From: Demequina activiva
GTDB lineage: Bacteria > Actinomycetota > Actinomycetes > Actinomycetales > Demequinaceae
NCBI RefSeq assembly: GCF_016862815.1
Contig: NZ_BONR01000004.1
Coordinates: 225,642 to 289,641, forward strand
DNA: 64,000 nucleotides
Reading direction: 5' to 3'
Below, piece after piece: positions 56,605-64,000 of the stretch (positions within the stretch are counted from its first letter, which is position 1; each line of letters begins with the position of its first letter). A program made the position numbers and the translations under genes. The notes beneath the pieces were generated by a model. The model worked only from the letters and a program-made list of their open reading frames with translations. It ran no database searches and was not told the DNA's origin.

Positions 56605-57296
56605 CCGGCGGGCTCCCCTGCCGGATCCTCGGAGGCCGATGGGGGCGGGGGCTCAGGCGCGAAGGCCTCCGCCCCCGCGATCTCCTGCAGCCGCTCGCGG
56701 CTCACTCCCCCGTCCCGCAGCACCCGCAGGCCGGCCGGGTCCGTCGCATCGACGATGGTCGAGGCGGTGCCGAGCGGGCTGTCCCCGCCGTCCAGGTAGA
56801 CGGCCACGGCGTCGCCCAGCTGGGCCTGCGCGTCGTCCGCCGTCGTCGCGGCGGGCTCGCCGGTCCGGTTGGCGCTCGTGACCGCAAGCGGGCCGGTACG
56901 GCCCAGCAACGCGAGCGCGGCGCCGTGGTCCGGCATCCGCAGCGCGACCGTCCCGTGGGTGTCGCCCAGGTCCCACGCGAGCGTGGGCTGGGAGTGCACG
57001 ATCACCGTGAGTGCGCCGGGCCAGAGGGCATCCATGAGCGCGCGCGCGGACGCGGGCACGTCGCGCGCGAGGCCGTCGACCGTCCGAAGGTTCGGGATGA
57101 GCACGGGGGGCGGCATCTGGCGTCCCCGGCCCTTGGCGGCGAGCACTGCGGCCACGGCATCGGCGTTGAAGGCGTCGGCGCCCACCCCGTACACGGTGTC
57201 GGTGGGCAGCACGATCACGGCCCCGCGCTGCACCGCGTCGACCGCGGCGTCGAGGCTCGGGCCCCAGGTGGCGGGGTCGAAGCAGGGGTAGATCAC
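56601..57296 (-). CDS. tsaC: L-threonylcarbamoyladenylate synthase (TsaC/Sua5 family)
   Basis: A 231-residue YrdC-fold enzyme making threonylcarbamoyl-AMP for t6A37 in tRNA. VIVLPTDTVYGVGADAFN and VAAVLAAKGRGRQMPPPVLI carry the KxR substrate motif. LAVTSANRTGEPAATTADDA follows. The C-terminal ~25 residues are acidic/Pro-rich and not conserved. GTG start, 13 bases after the prmC stop. Confidence 0.94.
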   Translation of the reverse strand: MIYPCFDPATWGPSLDAAVDAVQRGAVIVLPTDTVYGVGADAFNADAVAAVLAAKGRGRQMPPPVLIPNLRTVDGLARDVPASARALMDALWPGALTVIVHSQPTLAWDLGDTHGTVALRMPDHGAALALLGRTGPLAVTSANRTGEPAATTADDAQAQLGDAVAVYLDGGDSPLGTASTIVDATDPAGLRVLRDGGVSRERLQEIAGAEAFAPEPPPPSASEDPAGEPAG

Positions 57297-57309
57297 GTCG
57301 ACAAGTGTG

Positions 57310-58206
57310 TCAGACGCCCACGCGGGTCACGATGAGCATGCGGTCGCGTCCCGTCAGATCCTGCTCCGTCCGGGCGTCCGCCCAGAACTCGGACCGATTG
57401 ACGAACGCACGCAGCGCCGGGCCCTGATTATCGGCGTGCTCCATGATGAGGGTCCCGCCCACACGCAGCAGGCGCGCGGCCTCGTCGATGATCGCGCGAG
57501 GCAGATCCAGGCCGTCCGCGCCCTTGCCGTACAGCGCCTCGGGCGGGTCGAAGTCGCGCACCTCCGGGTCGCGCGGCACGCCGTCCGGCGGGATGTAGGG
57601 CGGGTTGCTCACCACCACATCCGCACAGCCGTCGAACAGGTGCAGGCAGCGCCGGGCGTCGCCGAGCACGGTGCGCACGCGCGGGCGCACGTCGTCGGGC
57701 ATGAAGCGGGCGTTGAGGCGCATGTAGACCAGCGCGCCTTCGCTCTTCTCGAGCATCGTCACCTCGGTGTGCGCGACCTCGCTCGCGACCGCCAGGCCGA
57801 TGGCGCCGGAGCCGGCGCACAGGTCCGTCACCTTGACGATGCCGTCACGGTTGGGCGTCGCGGCGCGCGCCGCGTCGATCGCGGCCTGCGCGACGAGCTC
57901 GGTCTCGGGGCGCGGGATGAACACGCCGTCGCCCACCTGGAGCTCGAGGTCGCGGAAGTACGCCTTGCCGGTGATGTGCTGGAGCGGCTCGCGGCTCATG
58001 CGCCGCTCGATACGAGCCTCGAGCAGGTCGAAGTCGAGCGGGTCCTCGGGCCAGTGGTCGTCGCGCGCGGCGGCCGTGCGCACCTGACTGGGCTCCCAGC
58101 CGAAGGTATGCGCCATCAGCGCCACCGCATCGGCCTCTGGGCTCGGCACGCCCGCCTCTGCCAGCCGGCGCGTGATCTCACGCAGGCGCGCTCCGACGCT
58201 GGGCAT
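57310..58206 (-). CDS. prmC: release factor glutamine methyltransferase PrmC
   Basis: A 298-residue S-adenosylmethionine enzyme that methylates the Gln of the GGQ motif in release factors. VTDLCAGSGAIGLAVASEVA is motif I and VVSNPPYIPP is the N-P-P-Y active site. It shares one base with the prfA stop (TGATG), so enzyme and substrate are co-translated. Confidence 0.95.
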   Translation of the reverse strand: MPSVGARLREITRRLAEAGVPSPEADAVALMAHTFGWEPSQVRTAAARDDHWPEDPLDFDLLEARIERRMSREPLQHITGKAYFRDLELQVGDGVFIPRPETELVAQAAIDAARAATPNRDGIVKVTDLCAGSGAIGLAVASEVAHTEVTMLEKSEGALVYMRLNARFMPDDVRPRVRTVLGDARRCLHLFDGCADVVVSNPPYIPPDGVPRDPEVRDFDPPEALYGKGADGLDLPRAIIDEAARLLRVGGTLIMEHADNQGPALRAFVNRSEFWADARTEQDLTGRDRMLIVTRVGV

Positions 58207-59291
58207 CAGGCGTGGTGCGCTTCCAGACGGGCGGCCTCATCCGCGTCGATCGCTGACTGCACCACGGGACCCAGCTCGCCGGCGAGCACGTGATCCAAGT
58301 TGTACGCCTTGTAACCCGTGCGGTGATCCGCGATCCGGTTCTCCGGGTAGTTGTAGGTGCGGATGCGCTCGGAGCGGTCGACGGTGCGCACCTGCGACTT
58401 GCGCATGTCCTGCGCCTCTGCGGCAGCGGCCTCGCGCTGCGCCGCCAGCAGGCGGGCGCGCAGGATGCGCATCGCCGACTCCTTGTTCTGGAGCTGGCTC
58501 TTCTCGTTCTGGCAGCTCACCACGATGCCCGTGGGCTCGTGCGTGAGGCGCACGGCGGAGTCCGTGGTGTTGACGGACTGGCCGCCGGGGCCGGAGGAGC
58601 GGTACACGTCGACGCGCACGTCGTTCATGTCGATCTCGACCTCCTCGACCTCCTCCACCTCCGGGTAGACCAGCACGCCCGCAGCGGAGGTGTGGATGCG
58701 GCCCTGCGACTCGGTGGCGGGCACCCGCTGCACGCGGTGCACGCCGCCCTCGTACTTGAGGTGCGCCCACACGCCGTTCTCGGGGTCGACGGCGCCCTTG
58801 GCCTTGATCGCGACGGAGAGGTCCTTGTACCCGCCCATGTCCGTCTCCGTTGCCTCGAGGATCTCCGCCTTCCAGCCCTTGGCCTCGGCGTACTTGAGGT
58901 ACATCTTGAGCAGGTCGCCGGCAAAGAGCGCGGATTCCTCGCCGCCCTCGCCGGACTTGATCTCGAGGATCACGTCACGGGAGTCGTCGGGGTCGCGCGG
59001 AATCAGGATCCGGCGCAGAGTCTCGGTCGCCTCCTCGGCCGCGGCCTCGAGTCCGGGGACCTCGGCCGCGAACTCGGGGTCCGCGTCGGCCATCTCCCGG
59101 GCGGCCTCGAGGTCGTCCTGGGCCGATTCCCAGGCCCGATGCGCGGCGACGACGCGGCCGAGCTCCGCGAACCGACGGCCCAGCGTGCGCGAGCGCCCGG
59201 CGTCCGCATGGACGGCGGGGTCGGCGAGCTGGCGCTCGATGTCGGCATACTCGTCCAGCAGAGGCTGGACGGCGGCGAAGGCTTCAGCCAC
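58206..59291 (-). CDS. prfA: peptide chain release factor 1
   Basis: A 361-residue class I release factor reading UAA and UAG. The anticodon-like tripeptide is in [15 protein letters not shown] (PAT), and the peptidyl-hydrolysis motif GGQ is in [23 protein letters not shown] start at 59291 with a weak ribosome site, 24 bases after rpmE. Confidence 0.96.
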   Translation of the reverse strand: MAEAFAAVQPLLDEYADIERQLADPAVHADAGRSRTLGRRFAELGRVVAAHRAWESAQDDLEAAREMADADPEFAAEVPGLEAAAEEATETLRRILIPRDPDDSRDVILEIKSGEGGEESALFAGDLLKMYLKYAEAKGWKAEILEATETDMGGYKDLSVAIKAKGAVDPENGVWAHLKYEGGVHRVQRVPATESQGRIHTSAAGVLVYPEVEEVEEVEIDMNDVRVDVYRSSGPGGQSVNTTDSAVRLTHEPTGIVVSCQNEKSQLQNKESAMRILRARLLAAQREAAAAEAQDMRKSQVRTVDRSERIRTYNYPENRIADHRTGYKAYNLDHVLAGELGPVVQSAIDADEAARLEAHHA

Positions 59292-59315
59292 GTCGTCGTC
59301 GCGTGGAGTTCCGGG

Positions 59316-59525
59316 TTACTTCTGGTTGCCGTAGCGCTTCTGGAAGCGCGCGACGCGACCGCCGGTGTCCATGATCTTCTGCTTGCCCGTGTAGAACGGG
59401 TGGCACGCGGAGCAGACCTCAGCGTGGATCGAGCCATCGGTCACGGTGGACTTGGTCTCGAAAGTGTTGCCACAGGTGCACGTGACCGTGGTAGTCACGT
59501 ACTCGGGGTGGATGTCCTTCTTCAT
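59316..59525 (-). CDS. rpmE: 50S ribosomal protein L31 (zinc-binding form)
   Basis: A 69-residue ribosomal protein. Four cysteines (CTCGN and [15 protein letters not shown]) make the zinc site of the C+ form, which is replaced by a zinc-free paralogue under zinc starvation in many bacteria. GGGAG precedes the ATG. The 144 bases upstream hold the rho terminator. Confidence 0.97.
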   Translation of the reverse strand: MKKDIHPEYVTTTVTCTCGNTFETKSTVTDGSIHAEVCSACHPFYTGKQKIMDTGGRVARFQKRYGNQK

Positions 59526-59669
59526 GATCTCCCTTTAAGGTGCCTCCGGGTCCTCGCGCGTACTTCGCGGTCGGTGAACCGGACGGCCAGCCCTCTATTG
59601 TGCCACGGTCGCGGCACCCTGGCCACTCCCGGAGCCCGCCGGACGGCCGATGCGCGAGGGGGGACGCAC

Positions 59670-59701
59670 AAGGGCCGGGCCGCTGATGCGACCCGGCCCT
59701 T
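59670..59701 (-). terminator. terminator after rho
   Basis: AAGGGCCGGG and its exact complement (10 bp) flank a 12-base loop, 13 bases after the rho stop. A run of T is absent. Confidence 0.75.
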
Positions 59702-59714
59702 CGTGGGGCGCGCT

Positions 59715-61562
59715 CTACTTCGACGTGAGCTCGTTGTCGCTGTCGTTGCCCGGAGTGGTCTTGGCGACCTGCACCAGGAACTCGGCGTTCGTCTTGTGGT
59801 CGCGCAGGCGGCCCAGCAGCAGCTCGGTCGCGGCGACGTTCTCGAGGCCGGACAGCACGCGGCGCAGCTTCCACATGACCTTGAGCTCCTCGGTGGAGAC
59901 CAGGATCTCCTCGCGGCGCGTTCCGGACGAGTTGACGTCCACGGCCGGGAAGATGCGGCGGTCGGCGAGCTGACGCGACAGGCGCAGCTCCATGTTGCCG
60001 GTGCCCTTGAACTCCTCGAAGATCACCTCGTCCATCTTCGAGCCGGTGTCGACCAGCGCGGTGGCGAGGATGGTCAGCGAGCCGCCGTGCTCGATGTTGC
60101 GCGCGGCGCCGAAGAACTTCTTGGGCGGGTACAGCGCTGCCGAGTCGACACCACCGGAGAGGATGCGGCCCGATGCGGGCGCGGCCAGGTTGTAGGCGCG
60201 GCCCAGTCGAGTGATGCCGTCCAGCAGCACCACGACGTCCTGGCCCAGCTCCACGAGGCGCTTGGCACGCTCGATCGCGAGCTCGGCGACCTGGGTGTGG
60301 TCGCCTGCCGGACGGTCGAAGGTCGAGGCGATGACCTCGCCCTTGACCGAGCGCTGGAAGTCGGTGACCTCCTCGGGACGCTCGTCGACCAGCACGACCA
60401 TGAGGTGAACCTCGGGGTTGTTCGCGCTGATGGCGTTGGCGATGGACTGCATCACCAGGGTCTTGCCTGCCTTGGGCGGCGAGACGATGAGCCCGCGCTG
60501 GCCCTTGCCGATGGGCGCGACGATGTCGATCACGCGGTTGGTGAGGTTGCGCGACTCGGTCTCGAGGTGCAGGCGCTCCTGCGGGTACAGCGGAGTGAGG
60601 TCGCCGAACTCCTTGCGAGTCTTGGCCTCCTCGGGGCTCACGCCGTTCACGGTCTCGACGGTGGCGAGGGCGTTGAACTTCTGGCGCTGACCTCGCTCGC
60701 CCGGGCGCGGCGGGCGGACGGTGCCGGTGATGGCGTCGCCCTTGCGCAGACCGTACTTGCGGATCTGGTTCATCGAGACGTAGACGTCCGACTTGCCGGA
60801 CAGGTAGCCAGTGGTGCGGATGAAGGCGTAGTTGTCGAGCACGTCGACGATGCCGCCCACGGGGCTCAGCTCCTCGTCGTCGCGAGCCTCGTCCTCATCC
60901 TGACGCGCCTGCGGCTGGGTGTCGCCGCCGCGCTCGTCGCGGTTGCGGTTGCGTCCGCGTCCGCGTCCACGGCGCCGGCGGCCGCCGCGCTCGTCGTCCT
61001 CATCGTCGTTGCGGTTGCCGCGACCGTCGTTGCGGTTGCCCCGGTTGTCGTTGCGGTCATCGCCGCGGCTCTCGTTGCGGTCGTTGCCGCCCCGGTTGCC
61101 GTCGTCGTTCTTGGGAGCGTCCTCGCCCTTGCCCGCGATCTGGACGGCCTCGGCGGCGCGGCGTGCGCGCTCGTCCGCGTCCTCGTTGCCGGAGCGCTGG
61201 GCGTTCGCGTCCCCGTTCTGCTGCGTCCCGGCCTGCCGCGGCGCGCTCTGCGCGGAGTCCGCACGGCGGGAGCGCGAACGCTCCTTGCGCTCGCCGCGCT
61301 GCTGCGAGTCCTGCCTCTGGTCCTGCTGGGAGCTGTCGGCAGCCGGGGCGTCCGCGCCCATGGCGGGCGCCGCATCGGCTGCAGGCGCGTCCGCCTTGGT
61401 GGGGACCACGCCTCCGTTCTTGATCGCTTCCACGAGGTCACTCTTTCGCATCTTCTTGACGCCGGAGACTCCAAGCTCGGAGGCGAGTGCCTGCAACTGA
61501 GGGAGCTTCATCGCGCTGAGAGCCGTGCCGTGATCGGCGGCGGCCACGTTGGTGTCTGTCAC
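59715..61562 (-). CDS. rho: transcription termination factor Rho, with RN/D-rich insertion
   Basis: A 615-residue hexameric RNA helicase/translocase. A Rho N-terminal domain ([20 protein letters not shown]) is followed by an insertion of about 180 residues rich in Arg, Asn, Asp and Gly (about 55-235). This is typical of high-GC actinobacteria, where it adds RNA binding. The RNA-binding domain contains [20 protein letters not shown]. The ATPase has Walker [24 protein letters not shown] and the Q/R loops. GTG at 61562 has AAGGA 7 bases upstream; a GTG at 61583 is possible. Confidence 0.95.
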   Translation of the reverse strand: MTDTNVAAADHGTALSAMKLPQLQALASELGVSGVKKMRKSDLVEAIKNGGVVPTKADAPAADAAPAMGADAPAADSSQQDQRQDSQQRGERKERSRSRRADSAQSAPRQAGTQQNGDANAQRSGNEDADERARRAAEAVQIAGKGEDAPKNDDGNRGGNDRNESRGDDRNDNRGNRNDGRGNRNDDEDDERGGRRRRGRGRGRNRNRDERGGDTQPQARQDEDEARDDEELSPVGGIVDVLDNYAFIRTTGYLSGKSDVYVSMNQIRKYGLRKGDAITGTVRPPRPGERGQRQKFNALATVETVNGVSPEEAKTRKEFGDLTPLYPQERLHLETESRNLTNRVIDIVAPIGKGQRGLIVSPPKAGKTLVMQSIANAISANNPEVHLMVVLVDERPEEVTDFQRSVKGEVIASTFDRPAGDHTQVAELAIERAKRLVELGQDVVVLLDGITRLGRAYNLAAPASGRILSGGVDSAALYPPKKFFGAARNIEHGGSLTILATALVDTGSKMDEVIFEEFKGTGNMELRLSRQLADRRIFPAVDVNSSGTRREEILVSTEELKVMWKLRRVLSGLENVAATELLLGRLRDHKTNAEFLVQVAKTTPGNDSDNELTSK

Positions 61563-61830
61563 TGATAGTCCTTTTCTTCGCACGGGCCTGGTTGGCTCCT
61601 GATGAGTGCGATTTCCCTCCCAGGCGTCCGGGTGTGCGCGTACGCCGTCGTCCGCTGACGCATGAATGCCGTGGGAAACGCCGTCCGCCGCGGCTGGTTG
61701 CCGACTGGGGGAGGCCTGTTCAGGCTACCACTGCGGTTCGCTCGGCCCAAATGGCCCCCGCAGCACGGCCGATGCGCGTGCCGCCCGTGCGCTCGGCAGG
61801 GTGGTGCGCGGCGTGTCGGGCTGCTCCCGG
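61563..61830. other. divergent intergenic region between rho and the DUF6325 operon
   Basis: No gene is seen here. A minus-strand TAGCCT box (61722-61727) is a possible -10 for rho and would give a leader of about 155 bases. A copy of GGCCGATGCGC lies at 61767-61777. No riboswitch-like fold was recognised. Confidence 0.4.
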
Positions 61831-61859
61831 TTGCTGGCTGAGACCTGGGGGAATAGATT
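61831..61859 (+). promoter_or_regulatory. promoter of the DUF6325-SHOCT-DUF389 operon
   Basis: TTGCTG (61831-61836) and TAGATT (61854-61859) are spaced 17 bp apart, about 55 bases before the ATG at 61915, which has GAGGAG upstream. Confidence 0.55.
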
Positions 61860-61914
61860 CCGAGGAGGCGGTGCCGGATGGCGCCGCGTCCCCTACCCGC
61901 ACGAGGAGCGAACG

Positions 61915-62349
61915 ATGACACTAGGACCTATCGAGGTCGTCACGATCGGCTTCGAGTCCGGTCGCTTCCAGGGGGACATCATCCCCGAGCTGGAGCGCCT
62001 GGTCGAGGCCGGCACCATCAGCGTCGCGGACGGAGTGTTCGTCCAGCGCGTCTCGGACGAGGAGACCACCATCGTGGAGTTCGGCCAGGACGACGCGGAC
62101 GGCGACGTCGCCCGCGTGGGAGCGCTCATGGGCGAGGCCCTGGGCCTGATCTCCGACGAGGACGTCGACCTGCTGACGGCGGAGCTGCCCGTGGGTGCAG
62201 CCGCCGCGATCCTGGTGTTCGAGCACACCTGGGTCCGTCCGTTGCGCGACGCCATCGCCGCCGCCGGCGGCGAGCTGATCGACTCCATCCGGGTGCCAGG
62301 CCCGGTGGTCCAGGAAGTGCTCGACGCACTCGAGAACGAGGAGAGCTAG
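61915..62349 (+). CDS. DUF6325 family protein
   Basis: A 144-residue acidic soluble protein. GPIEVVTIGFESGRFQGDII, LVEAGTISVADGVFV and AAILVFEHTWVRPLRDAIAA match the actinobacterial DUF6325 family as I know it. Function unknown. First gene of a three-gene set, 2 bases before the SHOCT gene. Confidence 0.82.
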   Translation: MTLGPIEVVTIGFESGRFQGDIIPELERLVEAGTISVADGVFVQRVSDEETTIVEFGQDDADGDVARVGALMGEALGLISDEDVDLLTAELPVGAAAAILVFEHTWVRPLRDAIAAAGGELIDSIRVPGPVVQEVLDALENEES

Positions 62350-62351
62350 AC

Positions 62352-62645
62352 ATGCGAGGAAGGATCGGACGTCCCGGACTGATCGGGACAATGGCGCGCA
62401 CCGCCGTCATCTCCGGAACGGCCACCGCCGTCTCCGGCAACGTCGCCCGCCGCCAGCAGGGCCGCGCGCAGGCCCAGCAGGAGCAGGCCTACGTCGAGCA
62501 GCAGCAGGCCGCGCAGGTGCAGGCGGCCCCTGCGCCCGCCAACGACCTCATGTCCCAGCTCCAGCAGCTGGCCGATCTGAAGGCTGCGGGGGTGCTGGAC
62601 GACGCCGAGTTCGCGGCGGCGAAGGCGAAGCTGCTCGCGTCATGA
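62352..62645 (+). CDS. SHOCT-domain protein
   Basis: A 97-residue protein. The N-terminus has a Gly/Arg stretch and a weakly hydrophobic GTMARTAVISGTATAVSGNV. The middle is Gln-rich, and the C-terminal SHOCT motif is LMSQLQQLADLKAAGVLDDA, EFAAAKAKLL. Such domains often tether or oligomerise membrane-linked proteins. Its TGA overlaps the ATG of the DUF389 gene. Confidence 0.85.
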   Translation: MRGRIGRPGLIGTMARTAVISGTATAVSGNVARRQQGRAQAQQEQAYVEQQQAAQVQAAPAPANDLMSQLQQLADLKAAGVLDDAEFAAAKAKLLAS

Positions 62646-63682
62646 GCCGGTGGACCACCATGGTCCGCGAGACCAGGTGGGGCGCCACCCTCAACACTGT
62701 CGAGTACCTCCGGGAGGCGGCCTTCTTCGAGGGCCCCACAGTGCGCGCGCAGCACACGCGGTTCTGGCTGTTGCTCATCCTGGCGTCCGCGATCGCGACC
62801 GCGGGGATCGTCGCGGACTCCACTGCGACCGTCATCGGCGCCATGATCGTCGCTCCCCTCATGCGCCCCATCCAGGGCACCATGATCGCCACCGTCCTGG
62901 GCGACAGGACGAACCTCGCCCGCTCGATCGCCATCATGATCGCGGGTGCGATCGGCGCCATGGGCGTGGGCTTCCTGCTGGGCCTCATCGTGGTCCAGGA
63001 GGTGACGGCGGAGACCAACGCGCAGGTCGCGGGGCGCGTCTCCCCCGGTCTGGTGGACCTGTTCGCGGCGCTGGCCGTGGGTGCCGTGGGATCGATCGCG
63101 ATCGTGCGCTCGGACATCTCGGACACGCTGCCAGGCGTCGCGATCGCCATCTCGTTGGTGCCCCCGCTGTGTGCGGCGGGTCTCGCCCTCGAGTCCGGCG
63201 CTCCTGGCCAGGCCTTGGGCGCCGTGCTGCTGTTCGTCACCAACGTCGCCGCGATCCTGGCGACCGGCTCGATCGTGATGGCGATCTATGGCTTCTCTCG
63301 GCTGCGCATGCTGGAGGCGGAGGACAAGGAAGCCGAGAGGCGCCGGCGAGTCAAGGCCTACATCACCACGGCGGCGCTGGTGCTCCTGGTCACCGGGCCC
63401 CTCACCTACTCGACGGCCAAGGCGATCAACGACCGCTCGCGCATCGGCCAGATCCAGGACTACGTCGAGCAGGTCACGGCCGAGTCCAAGTGGTCGATCG
63501 TGTCCGTCACCTCGCGCGAGAACGACCTCATCCACGTCATCGTCAAGGGCACTCCGCCGTTGCCGGACATCGACCAGGTCTACGCGAACATGGAGGACGC
63601 TGGGATCGACGCGTCGAAGGTGATCGTGGAGTTCATCCCCTCGTACACGTTCGATGCGAACGGCGAGCGCGACTCCTTCTGA
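62642..63682 (+). CDS. DUF389 membrane protein
   Basis: A 346-residue protein with about six membrane segments. VIGAMIVAPLMRPIQGTMIA, and the run GVAIAISLVPPLCAAGLALE, are the DUF389 hallmarks. The C-terminal ~90 residues are soluble (NDRSRIGQIQDYVEQVTAES). Transport of a small solute has been suggested for the family, but the function is not established. It is co-translated with the SHOCT gene (ATGA). Confidence 0.9.
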   Translation: MSRWTTMVRETRWGATLNTVEYLREAAFFEGPTVRAQHTRFWLLLILASAIATAGIVADSTATVIGAMIVAPLMRPIQGTMIATVLGDRTNLARSIAIMIAGAIGAMGVGFLLGLIVVQEVTAETNAQVAGRVSPGLVDLFAALAVGAVGSIAIVRSDISDTLPGVAIAISLVPPLCAAGLALESGAPGQALGAVLLFVTNVAAILATGSIVMAIYGFSRLRMLEAEDKEAERRRRVKAYITTAALVLLVTGPLTYSTAKAINDRSRIGQIQDYVEQVTAESKWSIVSVTSRENDLIHVIVKGTPPLPDIDQVYANMEDAGIDASKVIVEFIPSYTFDANGERDSF

Positions 63683-63788
63683 GCTCGCGAGAGGGGTGCG
63701 GGCCCTTATGACGAGCGCCTGCCAAAAGTGTGGACAAGCGAGCACGGAACCGGGCGTACTTCCGTGTGGGGTCCGATAGGATCGGGGG

Positions 63789-64000
63789 ATGATCGACCCT
63801 CGCGGACAGGAGACTCTGTCGGGCTCCGCGCAGTCGGAGATCTTCCAGATCCTTCGCGATGGCCAGCCGCGCACGCGGTCGGAGCTCGCGACGCTCACGG
63901 GCCTTGCACGGTCGACGGTCGCCGCCCGCGTCGAGGCCCTCCAGCGCGCACGCCTGATCCGATCGGTCGCGCACGCCGCCTCCACCGGCGGGCGCCCGTC
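63789..64000 (+). CDS. ROK-family transcriptional regulator, N-terminal fragment
   Basis: The first 70 codons of a gene that leaves the window at the right edge. SEIFQILRDGQPRTRSELAT, LTGLARSTVAARVEALQRAR is a MarR-like winged helix of the ROK/NagC type, followed by TGGRP, which leads into the ROK sugar-kinase-like domain. A TAGGAT box (63777-63782) ends 6 bases before the ATG, so the transcript may be leaderless. The sugar sensed cannot be told. Confidence 0.85.
   Translation, partial: MIDPRGQETLSGSAQSEIFQILRDGQPRTRSELATLTGLARSTVAARVEALQRARLIRSVAHAASTGGRP

Noticed and set aside
58290..61565. A long plus-strand open frame opposite prfA, rpmE and rho
   Set aside because: Its product has no recognisable domain and runs through three well-established minus-strand genes and their intergenic regions; it is a codon-bias shadow.

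Overview
The window comes from a high-GC Gram-positive actinobacterium. Several features point there: very strong G/C bias at third codon positions, frequent GTG starts, a NucS mismatch endonuclease beside the ATP synthase operon, the GlgE maltosyltransferase, a DivIVA/Scy-type polar coiled-coil protein, an Arg/Asn/Asp-rich insertion in Rho, and HAIR-like heat-shock control. Two secreted proteins with cellulose-binding CBM2 modules and several plant-glycan glycosidases fit a plant-polymer-degrading member of the Micrococcales (Cellulomonas/Demequina-like). The species cannot be fixed from the sequence alone. I saw no tRNA, rRNA, CRISPR array, intact insertion sequence or prophage.

Layout. (1) 1-4.1 kb, minus strand: a purine/allantoin nitrogen cluster. 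It holds an acetamidase/formamidase, a fused AtzH/HpxZ-like plus AtzE/HpxY-like amidase, a PucG-type ureidoglycine-glyoxylate aminotransferase, and the first 40 codons of an allantoate amidohydrolase. (2) 4.1-7.5 kb, plus strand: a DUF1275 membrane protein, a small heat-shock protein with a HAIR-like operator, an ArsR/SRPBCC pair and a quinone-reductase-like enzyme. (3) 7.5-11.3 kb, minus strand: cysteine desulfurase, an epimerase-like protein, a tyrosine phosphatase and MnmA (tRNA 2-thiolation). A 215-bp MITE-like palindrome follows. (4) 12-19.4 kb: a secreted nuclease with CBM2, an SDR, EtfBA, a DUF5701 protein and a NaChBac-like channel.

(5) 19.4-37 kb: carbohydrate island. A galactan operon (GH42, solute-binding protein, two permeases, GH53 galactanase with CBM2) resembles ganA-ganS-ganP-ganQ-ganB of Bacillus. 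A divergent LacI regulator shares a promoter region with it that carries two related operators. No ABC ATPase is encoded nearby, so a shared MsmX-like ATPase is presumed. The operon is flanked by glycogen genes glgX, glgE and glgB. (6) 37-45 kb: a thioredoxin-fold/TPR protein, a lipoprotein, a membrane protein, a Scy-like coiled-coil protein with about 28 eleven-residue repeats, and two alpha/beta hydrolases. (7) 45-46.5 kb: a GH1 beta-glucosidase with its own operator-like site.

(8) 46.6-61.6 kb, minus strand: housekeeping block. Transcription runs rho, rpmE, prfA, prmC, tsaC, wecA, atpI, atpB-E-F-H-A-G-D-C, nucS. (9) 61.9-64 kb, plus strand: a DUF6325-SHOCT-DUF389 operon and the start of a ROK regulator.

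Functionally, regions 5 and 7 describe capture and hydrolysis of plant galactans and beta-glucosides, with carbon passing to alpha-glucan storage through GlgB, GlgE and GlgX. Region 1 describes nitrogen recovery from ureides. Recurring genome-wide signals are probable leaderless promoters (a TANNNT box 6-8 bases before the start codon) and a strongly repeated word, GGCCGATGCG, on both strands, including in intergenic DNA.
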